From: Musa acuminata AAA Group | Lineage: Eukaryota; Streptophyta; Magnoliopsida; Zingiberales; Musaceae | Length of the DNA: 64,000 nt | NCBI RefSeq assembly: GCF_036884655.1 | Contig: NC_088340.1 | Location: 26,513,501-26,577,500 of the forward strand | Direction: 5' to 3' | In this document: positions 9,729 through 21,009 of the stretch, in pieces | How the letters are laid out: every line of letters starts with the position of its first letter | Position numbering within the stretch: the stretch's first letter is position 1 | Program-made: the position numbers and the translations under genes | Notes under the pieces: generated by a model | The model's input: the letters and a program-made list of their open reading frames with translations, nothing else | Told to the model about the DNA's origin: nothing | The model's database searches: none

Positions 9729-11040
9729 ATCTCTCGCTTTTTGATGATGATAATCAATTGATAACGGAGTTAACCTTAACTCCCCCTATCTATATGCCAT
9801 ACTTAAGATAAGTTATTCTTGAATTCAAAGCCTTTGAATTCAAGAGACATATTGATAAGTTAAAATCATTTAACTTTATCAATACTCCCATCATGATTCC
9901 TATCATAATGTATCTTTCTGAAAATGATGTCAAGGCTTGACATCTATTTTCAAATTTCAAATGTGAATGATGGTAATGGTAGCAATTTATCATATGGTAA
10001 GATATCAACATGTAAAATTTTAAAGTAAGATTTTGATATCTTTAACATGATACAAACATTTTTAGCAATCATAGCATTTCATCACATGACAAGATATCAA
10101 TTTGTAGAATTACGATGTATGCTCTAAATATGGCAATAACATAGTGCAAATATGGCATAGTGCAAATATGGCAATCATAGTTATCATCAATTCATATATT
10201 TTTGATGATGCAAGCATGGCATAATCATAGCATCAATGCTCGTAGCATCAATTCATATATCTCTCCCCCTTTGTCATCAACAAAAAGGAGAACGATATAT
10301 GTAAATTTTAAGCATAAGTGCGGTAATTATTCATGCCATAACTAGGTTCATGTCGTTTTCCAACAGTGAGTGATAGGATACCAATTATGCAAACATCTCA
10401 AGGAAAACATGACATGGAGATAGTTTTGAATATTTCTTCCTTTTTATTTGTTATTATCTTTTTGTATGAAGGAGGAAGGCTATTTGTGATACTAGCTATT
10501 TGTAAGTTTACTTTAAATGAAGTTAAAATCGATGAGAGATTAAATCATACTTCATTTTTACAAGGATCCTTGCAAGTAAAAACACTAACATCCATATTTC
10601 AAGAAGGAATTTACAAGCAGGAATCATCCATTTCTCAAAATATTTTTCACATGATAAGTGTATGAGAGATGTATTTGCTAGTTGATTCCATATGTCAAAA
10701 ATCAATAATGAGAATCAAACTCTATATGACATATGTTTATTAAGTTCGGAAGAGGATAATGTATCGAGAGAATCCGATTGTTAGGATACCACTAGTTAAG
10801 AGAATCCGAAAATGAAATTAACACTTTCATGCATTTGAACAAGACTATACTATAGATTTTCAAATACAATCATGAAGACAAAACATGCTTATTGTTATGG
10901 AAATTTTTGTATTAATTTCCAACATGTTATTTTAGGCATGTAATGACAATCAAGTGATTTGATCATTCAATCAATAAAGTCTGAAAAATAATTTTAATAA
11001 GTTTATGCATTCGGACACATCAACATTCCTAATTCTCTTC
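9729..11040 (-). other. S2 spacer between RNaseH and 3' LTR, with PPT
   Basis: AT-rich, with no protein-like frame. Next to the LTR is a mutated PPT complement (ATCTCTCGCTTTTTGATGATG). A second PPT-like motif, CTCCCCCTTTGTCATCAAC, lies at 10262-10280. In some Sireviruses this interval holds an env-like frame; I see none here. Confidence 0.7.
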
Positions 11041-11279
11041 TTTTGAAATCAAATTGTTCTTCACTTAGAGGTTTTGTAAAAATATCAGCTAGTTGATGCT
11101 TAGTATCTATGAACTCTATGATTACATCATGATTAGCAACATGATCTCGTATAAAGTGATGTCTAATATCAATATGTTTTGTTCTTGAGTGTTGAATGAG
11201 ATTCTTTGTTAAATATATTGTACTTGTGTTATCACATTTAATGGGAATATTTTTAAGATGGACTTTATAATCTTCTAAG
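11041..11279 (-). pseudogene. S2 RNaseH C-terminus, distal part
   Basis: Minus-strand translation gives the end of a Copia RNaseH: KCDNTSTIYLTKN, RTKHIDIRHHFIRDH and HQLADIFTKPL. The TKHI-HHF and LADIFTKPL motifs are diagnostic of Copia pol ends. It is separated from the rest of RNaseH by solo LTR S3. The uninterrupted counterpart in S6 (62590-62787) confirms that the two S2 halves belong together. Confidence 0.8.
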
Positions 11280-13351
11280 TGTTGAATCTCGTATTTTGAT
11301 GATGAAACTACTTGATATATGTTTATGATTTAATCTGCGTTTTGAGTGACGCAGGATGCTTCGATCAGGATGAGACAATTAAAGCAGGAAAATCATGTTG
11401 TGCCGGAGGAACATGTCAGAAGATTGGACGTCGGGCCGGTGGATCGGTCGACGTATCGATAGAAGGCTTTGGGCCATGGACTCGGGCATCGGGCCAAGAA
11501 GAGCGGGTATTGTGCCAAGGATATCGGAGTTGCGGAGTCAACTGGCCGATTGGGCAATAGGCTGCAGGAAAGGACGATGCGCCGAAGAATCGGACGAAGC
11601 GTCGAGGGACCAATGACATGCCGGACAACTTGGTTAATTGCTTAGGATTAATTGTCTCGATCGAAGTTTTTGTTTTACATGTGCAGGATTAACTACGATG
11701 AAAGTAAGACATGCAGCAGGAGTTACGCCGGAGTCATGACAATGATCACGTTGGGAGTTCGAGAGCTCAACGGAAGTTCGGACAATCGTCGGAGGTTCTG
11801 CGAGAACAAATCCGAGAAGTCCAGAAGCTTGCCAAAGGAGCTCGTCGGAACTTGCCAAGTGGATCGTCGCAAGTCCAGGAGTTTGCCGAAAGTCCGCAGG
11901 AGGATCACCGAGGGTTCGTCGGATGATCGACGGAAGTTCGCCGGAAACTCGCCGGAAGAAGCGATTGACGCACCGGAGCAAGCTGCAGAATATGTCTTAG
12001 GAAATAATCATAGTTAGCACATTGATTAAGTTAGAAATGGGAGGTGATCCCATTAGCTTAATCTTGGGGCAATTGGGCCCCTAAAAGAATCAAATTGGGC
12101 CGAATGGATTAACCCATTCGGACCCTGATTGCTGTGGGAGGTGCAACCGCCCAAGCCAGGAGGTAGCACCGCCCAGGCTATGTCTCCCAGCGAGACTGGG
12201 CGGTGCAACCACCCCAGCCAAGAGGTGGCACCGCCCTGGGCTCAGTCTCCGAGCGAGACTGGGCGGTGCAACCTCTTCTGTCAAGAGGTAGCACCGCCAG
12301 AGCTCAAGTTTCAAGCTCTGCCAGGCGGTGCAACCTCCCTAGTCAGGTGGTGCAACCGCCTGAGCTCGGTCTTCAAGCTCTGGCAGAGAGGTGCAACCGC
12401 CCCTGACAGAGGTGGCATCGCCTAGAGGCTCAGTCTTCGAGCTCTGCCAGGCGGTGCAACCGCCCCAGTCAGGAGGTGCAACCGCCTGATCCCGGAATTT
12501 CAGAAATTGACAGATTTGAGCTCCAAATTTGAACTGGGTTGGGGCCTATAAATACCCCACCCATTCAGCACTGAAAGCACAGAACACACACTCGAAATCT
12601 TGCTGTCTTTCTGTGGTTCTTAGAGCTCAAAACTTCTAGTTCTCCTCTTTCTGTTCTTCAAAGTTTGAGTTGTAAAGAGAGGAGAGAAAACTGCTGTAAG
12701 GGTTGTCTCCTAAGCCCGTCAAAAGGGGTGAATATATAAGAGGGTGGTTGGCCTTCACCTATTGAAGGAAGGCCTCTAGTTGACGTCGGTGACCTTGTCG
12801 GTGGAGGAAGCCAAAAGTGGAGTAGGTCAAGATTGACTGAACCACTCTAAATCTCGGTTTGCATTTCCTTTGAGCATTTTACCTTCACTGTAAACTTCTC
12901 AATAGCTTATTGCCCTCTGCGATTTTACGAACGAGTTTCAAGGTTCAGACGTAAATATGCGTTTAGACGTAAATCTGCGTTTAGACGTAAATCTGCTTTT
13001 TCGTATGATCATCATATTGCAGATTGCGTTTACATTTTGAGCTTTACCATAACTGCACACTGCCCTTATACTCCTGCTTAAACTGCATCTTATCTAATCA
13101 AGTGATTTACGAATCAGCATTTAGACGTAAATCAGTTTCTTCGTACGAACGTCGGATTTTAGTTTGCGCCGATATTCTGGTTTTCATCATAGCTGCAAAC
13201 TGCCTGCATAGATTGACTTTAACCTTGCTTAGTATCAACTTTCATACAGAAGTTGTTTTTATCGTTTGAACGCAGCTTTCGATTTTAATCGCAGAAAGTT
13301 TTCCGCTGCACTAATTCACCCCCCCCCCTCTTAGTGCTCTCGATCCTAACA
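11280..13351 (+). mobile_element. S3: solo Sirevirus LTR
   Basis: A 2072-bp LTR alone, from TGTTGAATCTCGT to GATCCTAACA, with a perfect TSD CTAAG at 11275-11279 and 13352-13356. No PBS or PPT adjoins it, so it is the product of unequal recombination between the LTRs of a former element. It has GTCGGAAG-type repeats (11755-11960), a palindrome array mixing GGTGCAACC and GGTGGCACC cores (about 12135-12490), TATAAATA at 12547-12554 and a C-rich tract at about 13318-13328. It is longer than the other Sirevirus LTRs here, mainly in the R/U5 part (12900-13300), where AGACGTAAAT-type units repeat. Confidence 0.92.
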
Positions 13352-14720
13352 CTAAGGTGTTTTTCATCCACACAACTTGTACACAGCATGCACTAGTTGC
13401 AATATACTTAAGCTTTAGTTGTTGATAGTGCAACCGAGTTTTATTTCTTAGATGACCAGGAAACAAAGGAATGTCCCAAAAATTGACATGTTCCTGATGT
13501 GCTTTTTCTATCTAGTCTACACCCAGTAAAATCCGCATCAGCATAAGCAATTAACTCAAAATTCTCAGATTTTGGATACCATAATCCTAGATTTGTGGTA
13601 CCTTTAAGATATCTAAGTATTCTTTTAACCACTTTGAGATGAGATATCTTAGGGTTCGATTGAAACCTAGCATAAAGTCCTACACTGAACATGATATCTG
13701 GTCTAGTTGCAGTGAGGTAAAATAAACTTCCTATCATATCCCTATAAGTTTTTTGATCCAAGGTTTCTCTACTCTCATCAACTTCTAACTTAGTGGAGGT
13801 GCTCATAGGGGTGTTAATAGCTTTTGAGCTATCCATATTAAATCTTTTCAATAGATCTAAAGCATATTTAGTTTGACTAATAAAGATGCCATTGCTTAGT
13901 TGCTTAATTTGTAAGCCTAAGAAAAAGGTTAATTCTCCTATCAAACTTATTTCAAATTCGAGACTCATGGTTTTAGCAAAAAATTCACAAAGAGATTCAT
14001 TCGTAGAACTGAAGATAATATATCATCAACATAAATCTAAATAATGAGAAAATTATTTTCAAAATTCTTGATAAATAATGTAGTATCAACCTTACCTTTT
14101 GTGAAATTATTTTCAATAAGAAAAGTACTTAGTTTATCATACCAAGTCCTTGGGGCTTGTTTTAAACCATAGAGAGCTTTGGTTAATTTAAATACATGAT
14201 TAGGGAGGCTATTATTTTCAAATCCGGGAGGTTGTTCAACATAAACTTCTTCAGAAATAAAGCCATTAAGAAAAACGCTTTTAACATCCATTTGAAACAA
14301 CTTAAAATTATTATTACTAGCATAGGCAAGGAGCATCCTTATAACTTCTAATCTAGCCACAGGAAGGTTTCTTCGTAATCAATACCTTCTTCTTGGTTAA
14401 AATCTTTGTCCACTAATCTAGCCTTGTTTCTAACCACGATACCATATTCATCTTGTTTGTTTCTAAAGACCCATTTAGTACCAATAACTAAATGGTCATT
14501 TGGCCTATGAACAAGCTTCCATACCTCATTTATCTCAAATTGATTTAACTCATCTTGCATTACGATAATCCATGAATCATCTTTCATGGCTTCGTCAATA
14601 CATTTAGGTTCAATTTGGGAGAGAAAAGCGACGTTGGCACAAAAATTTTTAAGAGATGAACATGTTTGAACCCCCTTAGATGTGTCTCCTAGGATTAGCT
14701 CCTTAGGATGAGGATCTACA
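13352..14720 (-). pseudogene. S2 reverse transcriptase and RNaseH N-part
   Basis: Read right to left: RT start (EVWKLVHRPNDHLVIGTKWV, 14348-14587); palm region (MDVKSVFLNGFISEEVYVEQ, QAPRTWYDKL, 14037-14360); the catalytic YVDD (complement at 14022-14033), in a different frame from its neighbours; then GELTFFLGLQIKQL, MSTSTKLEVD and RNaseH AYADADFTGCRLDRKSTSG to SWSSKK (13441-13968). Stops and frame changes separate the blocks. The retained YVDD indicates decay after transposition rather than loss of the motif. S3 interrupts the RNaseH just downstream. Confidence 0.85.
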
Positions 14721-14725
14721 TACTT

Positions 14726-16110
14726 CTAATCCTTGGGTAAGGATGTTTCGGAAGTGGATGCATCCAAGTTGCTAGTTGGAGAAGGGGTTTCATTTAAATT
14801 CAACGAATCGAAATTAACATCATCATCAAAGTCATTTTTTTTTATTTCGAAAATCTCATTAAAAACAACATGAATGGATTCTTCTATAATTAAAGTCCTT
14901 TTATTGAAGATACGAAAAGCTTTAGAAACTGAAGAATAACTAAGAAAAATTCCTTCATCGGATTTAGCATCAAATTTTCTTAAGGCATCTTTTTCATTCA
15001 ATATAAAACACTTACACCCAAAAACTTTAAAATATGGAACATTGGGTTTTTTATTGTTCCACAACTCATAGGGAGTTTTGGTGGGTAAGGGTCTTACTAG
15101 AACTCTATTCAAAATATATCATGTAGTGTTTACAGCTTCGGCCCAAAAAATTTGGGTAGGCTATGTTCATTCAACATGGTTCTTGCCATTTCTTATAAAT
15201 TTCTATTCTTTCTTTCTACTACTCCATTTTGTTGAGGATTTCTTGGAGTAGAGAAGTTGTGGTTGTATCTATTAGATTCACAAAATTCTTGGAAATCACG
15301 GTTTTGAAATTCACCACCGTGATCACTTTGAATTGATGAAATCATAAAACCCTTTTTATTTTGAACAAGTTTACAAAACTTGGTGAAATATCTAAAGCAT
15401 TCTTTTTTGTGTTTCAAGAAATAAGTCCATGTGTATCTACTATAGTCATCTACAATGACGAAGGCGTATTTGCTACCTCCTAGGCTTGATGTAGAGATTG
15501 GTCTGAACAAGTCCATATGAATCAATTATAAGGGCCTAGATGTGCTTATTTGATTCTTAGATTTGAAACTATTCTTAATTTATTTTCCTAATTAACAAGC
15601 ATCACACACATTATCTTTGATGAACTTGATGTGAGGAATTCCTCGTACAAGTTCTTTGGATGATATTTGAGTGATTAGTTTCATGCTAGCATGACCTAAT
15701 CTCCTATGCCAAAGCCAAGCATCCTCATTCAAAACCGAGAAACACACTTCATTGCAAAGATCATTGATGTTATTGGTGTATACGTTATTCTGTTTTAATG
15801 TAATCATAGAAGTGTTTTTGTGTGGTTTTTCAATGATGCAAGCATTAGATTCGAATTTGACGATATATCCTTTATCACATAATTGACTAATACTCAAGAG
15901 GTTATGTTTTAAACTATCAACTAACAAAACATCTTCAATAAAGAAGTTGGATTTGTTACCTATGGTTCCTTTACCAATGATTTTACCCTTGTTGTTGTCT
16001 CCGAAGGTGACATAGCCTTCATCTATGCTAAAGAGCTTAGAGAATTGAGATGGATCTCTGGTCATATGCCTTGAGCATCCACTATCAAGGTACCATCTCT
16101 TGCTCTAGCT
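14726..16110 (-). pseudogene. S2 protease, GAG-pre-integrase and integrase
   Basis: Right to left: protease motif WYLDSGCSRHMTRD at about 16050-16090; the HHCC zinc domain with WHRRLGH and CDAC (15592-15740); then the integrase core with D in MIHMDLF, D in IQSDHGGEF and E in NGVVERKN, 35 residues after the second D, a proper DD35E (15193-15525). The C-terminal part with FGCKCFILN and KSDEGIFLSYSS follows (14726-15112). The order protease-integrase before RT is the Copia order. Stop codons separate the three blocks. Confidence 0.85.
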
Positions 16111-17690
16111 TGTGATGATGTATGTCTCTACAAGAAAGGATAATTTTTAGGTACCCATTTATTTTTGGGTGCCTCAAAAACTGATCTACATTGTTTATCA
16201 TGTTGCATAGAGTTTATCATGGTTCCTTTAGGAACCCAAATTAATTTGTTCGGACTAATTTTCTTGAATGGACACTAATGCATTTTGTGTCCATGTTTGC
16301 AACAAAAGTTGCATTTGCTTTGGTGTCGAACATGTAAGATGGGGCCTTTTATGAAGGTGGTTGGATTTTGGTGAGGACTTCTCACAAATCTGATTGCACT
16401 TCTTTTGGGAACGTGATCCTTATTTGTAAGGATCATATTCAAAGACTTGCTACCAACCTCGAATTTCTTCAAGGCATCCTTAAGTAGCAAGTTCTCCTTT
16501 TGGAGAGTTTCTAGATCATGTCATTTTTCACATTGAGCTAAACTATCATGATATTCAGTTTTTAATTTAACAAAATTGCTAACAAGACTATCATGCTTAT
16601 TTTTCAGCAATTTATATTTTCTACTAATTGTTTTACATTCATCAAATAAGTTATGGAAGGCATTTAATAATTCATCAAATGATAAATCTGCATCAATTAA
16701 ATTTGTTACCTCCTCTCCGATGGCCATTAAGGCGTAATGAGCAACTTGCTCGGTGTTGGACTCCTCTTATTCGGATGCGCTTGAGTCATCCCACGTTGCT
16801 TTGAGCGCCTTCTTCTTTGATGTTCTCTTCTTGGCTTGGGGATAATCACTTTTGTAGTGTCCCGCCTTTTTGCACTCGTAGCAAATAACTTGATCCTTTT
16901 TAGGTTCAAGTTTATTTTTTGTGTCATTTTTAAACTTGTTTCTCTTAATAAATTTTTTGAATTTCCTTGTTAGAAGTGCCAAGTCATCGTCACAGTCCTC
17001 ATCACTTGAGTTTTCTCTCAAGTGGTCATCTAAAGTTCTAAGTGCCATATCCTTCTTGTTCTTTGGAAGGATGTCTTCTTGCTCTTCATGAGCCTTGCAA
17101 ATCATTTCATAGGTCATTAATGACCCGATTAGTTCTTCAAGAGGGAAGTTGTTTAAATCTTTAGCCTCTTGAATAGTAGTGACTTTAGGGTCCCAACTCT
17201 TAGGAAGGGATTTTAGAATATTATTTACGAGCTCAAAATATGAAAATCTTTTGCCGAGTCCTTTTAGACCATTGACGACATCCGTGAAACGGATGTACAT
17301 GTCGCCAATAGTCTCGCTCGGTTTCATTCGGAAAAGTTCAAAAGAATACATCAAAAAATTGATTTTGACTCTTTCACGCTACTTGTGCCTTCGTGAGTCA
17401 CTTCGAGTGTATGCCAAATATGAAACGCGGTTTCACAAATCGAAACACGATTGAACTCATTTTTATCAAGCACACAAAATAAGGCATTCATAGCCTTTGC
17501 ATTAAAAGCGAAAGTCTTCTTCTCCAATTCATTCCAATCGATCATTGGAAAAGAAGACTCCAAAAATCCATTTTCGACAAGATTCCAAAGTTCAAAATCC
17601 ATTGAAATAAGGAAGATCCTCATTCGGGTCTTCCAATAGGTGTAGTCCATCCCATTGAACATAGGTGGACGTGTAATAGAGTGACCCTCT
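16111..17690 (-). pseudogene. S2 gag with CCHC knuckle
   Basis: N-terminal half at 17351-17662 (MFNGMDYTYWKTRMRIFLIS, KKTFAFNAKAMNALFCVLDK), overlapping a second frame at 16767-17354 (FELFRMKPSETIGDMYIRF, FPLEELIGSLMTYEMICK). That frame carries the knuckle CYECKKAGHYKSDYPQ, whose last Cys is now Tyr, and the acidic ATWDDSSASE block. The C-terminal coiled part continues at 16521-16727 (MAIGEEVTNLIDADLSFDEL) and a second cysteine cluster CNFCCKHGH sits at 16275-16490. This is the autonomous form of gag against which the shortened gags of S1, S4, S7 and S9 can be compared. Confidence 0.85.
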
Positions 17691-17746
17691 TAGTTTCCGG
17701 CGTATGCCATCTCTCTTGGGTTTTAATCCGTTTGAGAGTTAACCCC

Positions 17747-17760
17747 GCTCAGATACCAAT
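17747..17760 (-). promoter_or_regulatory. S2 primer binding site
   Basis: Plus-strand GCTCAGATACCAAT abuts the 5' LTR. It is the complement of the initiator-tRNA-Met site with one mismatch. Confidence 0.85.
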
Positions 17761-19235
17761 TGTTAGGATCAAGAGCACTAAGAGGGGGGAGGGGGGGGGG
17801 GGGGGGGTTTGAATTAGTGCAGCGGAAAACTTTCGATGTTTAAAAACTGCATTCGTACGATGAAATCATTTCCGACGTAAAACCGTTTTCGGAAACTTAA
17901 TTTGAAAGCGAGTTCGTAAAGGAGTGCAGCAAAAGTAATAAGGAAGTAAAGCACATATGAAGGTTTGCAGTAAGGTAAGCAGCAAGAGGAAATGCAAACC
18001 AGAGAGCACCACAATTTTAGAGTGGTTCGATCAATCTTGACCTACATCCACTTTTGGCTTCCTCCTCCGATGAGGTCATCGACTTCCACTAGAGGCCTTC
18101 CTTCAATAAGCGAAGGCCAACCATCCTTTTACAGTTTCACTCCTTTTGACGGGCTTAGGAGACGACCTTTACAAACTTTTCTCTCCTCTCTTGAAAGATC
18201 AAAACTTGGAAGAAAAGAGGGAGGAGAACTTCTAGCCTTTACAACACTTTTGAGCTCTAAAAATCACAGAGTAAGATTGGATTTTCGGTGCTCTTTCATG
18301 TAGGAATGGGTGGGGTATATATAGGCCCCAAACTAGTTTGAATTTGGAGCTCAAAAATATCTTTTCCTGGATTTCCGGGGTCCTGGCGGTATTACCTCAT
18401 GACTGGGGCGGTACAATCGCTTTGCAGCTCGGAGACTGAGCCTTTGGGTGGTGCCACCGCCTGACAGGGGTGGTTGCACTGCTCAGTCTCGCTTGGAGAC
18501 TGAGCCCAGGCGGTGCCACCGCCTGACTGGGGCAGTTACAACGCCCAGTCTCGCTCGGAGACTGAGCCCAAGCGGTGCCACCGCCTGACAGGGGTGGTTG
18601 CACCGCTTAGTCTCGCTTGGAGACTGAGCCTAGGCGGTACCATTGCCTGACTAGGGTGGTTGCACCGCCCAGCTTTCCTGGGAGACCATCTCCTAGGCGG
18701 TGCCACCGCTTGGCAGGAATTTTGGTCCGAATGGGTTGATCCATTCGGCCCAATTTGGGTCTGTCAAGGGCCCAATTGCCCCCAGATTAAGTTAATGGAA
18801 TCACCTCCCATTCCTAACTTAATCTACATGCTAACTATGATATTTCTTAAGACATTTACTACAACTTGCTCCGGTGCATCAATCGCTTCTTCTGGCGAGC
18901 TTCCGATGAACTTCCGGCGAACATCCGACGAACCTTCGGCGATGCTCCGGCGGACTTTCGGCAAACTCCTGGACTTGCGATGATCCACTTGGCGAGTTCC
19001 GACGAGCTTCTTTGGCAAGCTCCTAGACTTCTCGGATTTGTTGCCGCAGAACCTCCGACGACCGTCCGGACTTCCGTCGAACTCTCGAACTCCCAACGTG
19101 ATCATAGTCTTGATTCCGGCGCAACTTCTACTGCATTTCTTTCTTCCATCGTAGTTAATCCTACACACTTATCTTAACATATGGATTAGATAACAAATGA
19201 CAATTGACTTCATCATCAAAATCCGTGATTCAACA
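17761..19235 (-). repeat. S2 5' LTR
   Basis: 1475 bp, plus-strand TGTTAGGATCAAGAGCACTA to GATTCAACA. A G tract near 17785-17807 is interrupted by one A. A TATATATA promoter complement lies near 18316-18323, with palindromes (about 18383-18715) and CpG-rich repeats (18885-19080). It is co-linear with the 3' LTR at 8257-9728 throughout, and the two differ by scattered substitutions. Confidence 0.9.
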
Positions 19236-21009
19236 ATGTTTTAATGTCATGCATAATGATCATGCTTAATAAATTTTGAAATTATGCATGATGATTTTCA
19301 AGTAATTTATGGTTTATTGATCTTGATGGTTTTTATGATGAAATTTATTTTTTGATCCTAAATGATTAATGATATATATATTTTTGGCATAAAAAGGACA
19401 AAGGCATGCTTGTATGAAATAAACTAAAAAGAGAAAAGCTTTCTCTTAGAAAAATTTCATTAATTTATCGATTTTTTCAAAAAGGAGATTAATGAATCTA
19501 TTTGTATCATTTTTGTGAATCTGAATGAGTTTTTGATGATTTGATGATTTTGAAAATGTTTTTGATGATTTGGACGATTTGAATTTGAATGAGTTTTATC
19601 AAAATCATATTGATTTCTTGGAATTACATGAGATTTCTTTTTCAAGATCTCTTCTTGTACACTTATAATTTTTTTTGATATTTTATTTAAAGAAGAGATT
19701 TACTATATGAATCATGTCTTTTGTAATTTAAGAGGTCTTATCTTTCATGACTTGATATCTATTTATTTATGGCTTGTATGGCTTGAAATGTTTTGGAATG
19801 ATGCATGCAACACTATGATTTTTCCCTTAGATAAAAATGCATGCAACACTATGATTTTTTGAAATAATATGAAAATCAATAATTATCATTTTTTGAAATG
19901 ATACCATATTGAATGATACTTTATATTTGTCACGATATGAAGATTGATAAAAAGGGAAAATAATCACAACATTATATTCTTCCCTTCTATTTGACAATGA
20001 CATAGGGGGAGCAAATTTTGCTAGCTTGCATCTTTCAAGAAGAAGCAAAATGCTTGCTTATCTAAAAAGGATGCAAAAATCTTGCCAACTTTCATGTGTA
20101 AAATTTACTAGTTCACAAATTATAAGGAAAAAAACTATTTAGGAAGCAAAGTTGCTAGCTTATTCAAAAACGATGCATGCAATACTTATGAATTTATTAT
20201 GATGATGTATTCGATGTATTACATATCATGTATTAGAATCATGATTAAAATTGCATTGACTTGAATTAAATTTAAATTCAAGGTTTATCTTAATTATGAC
20301 ATATTGTAATAAGAATGATACTTTATTTTTGTCATAATTTGAAAAATAATGAATTGCATTATTGTTTTTGTTATTCCCCTCTTTTTGCCAATGACACAGG
20401 GGGAGAAAAAATTTCTAGCATGCACATCACGAAAAGAGGCAAACTTGCTAGCTTGCAATCTCAAGAAGCAAAAAGTTGCTATCTCAACAAATGCAAGAAA
20501 TGCAATCTTGCGATCTCAAGCAAAAGTGCTATCTTGCCTATCTCAAGAAGCAAAACATGCTAACTTGCACATCTAGCAAAATCGACAAATTTACATATTT
20601 CAAGAAGCAAGAGTTGCCTTCTTGAATATCTCAAAACTGCTAGCTTGCATGTTCTAAAATGTTGTAAAATTTACTAGCTTGTATGTTGTAGAACTTGCTA
20701 TCTTACTATCTTGATATCTATGATGATAGCAAAATTGCATGATGATAAAACTGGAGATTATGTTTATCATGCAATGAGTTAAACTTGTTTTTCCAAACAC
20801 ATGAATAGTGGACTTCTCCTTTTTATTGATGACAAAGGGGGAGAAGTATGTGAATGTTATGCATGATTTTAATCATGACATGTTTGCTTGGATTTTTGAA
20901 TCCAAGAGTCTCTATCAATATGGCATATTGATAGGGGGAGTTTGTTTAAACTCTGGGAGTTTGGTTAACTCCGTCATTGATTGGTTGTCATCATCAAAAA
21001 GGGGGAGAT
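19236..21009 (+). other. S1 AT-rich internal region, right of S2, with repeated PPT-like motifs
   Basis: Starts with the second TSD copy ATGTT. No protein-like frame. PPT-like motifs recur near 19980-20011 (GACATAGGGGGAGC), 20374-20409 (GACACAGGGGGAGAAAA) and 20813-20848 (GACAAAGGGGGAGAAGT), with the true PPT AAAAAGGGGGAGAT at 20996-21009. Between them are many copies of GCTAGCTTGC and TCTCAAGAAGCAA (20400-20700). The same arrangement occurs in S4 and S9. Confidence 0.75.

Larger units (their letters stand above)
8257..19235 (-). mobile_element. S2: full-structure Sirevirus with gag-pol, minus strand
   Basis: A Sirevirus with both LTRs (3' LTR 8257-9728, 5' LTR 17761-19235). The complete order PBS-gag-PR-INT-RT-RNaseH-spacer-PPT reads right to left. 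ATGTT at 8252-8256 and 19236-19240 is a perfect TSD. It is inserted in S1 and interrupted by solo LTR S3 (11280-13351); without S3 it is about 8.9 kb, a normal Sirevirus size. Gag and pol are scattered over many short frames, so the copy is inactive, although catalytic motifs are still legible. Confidence 0.9.
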
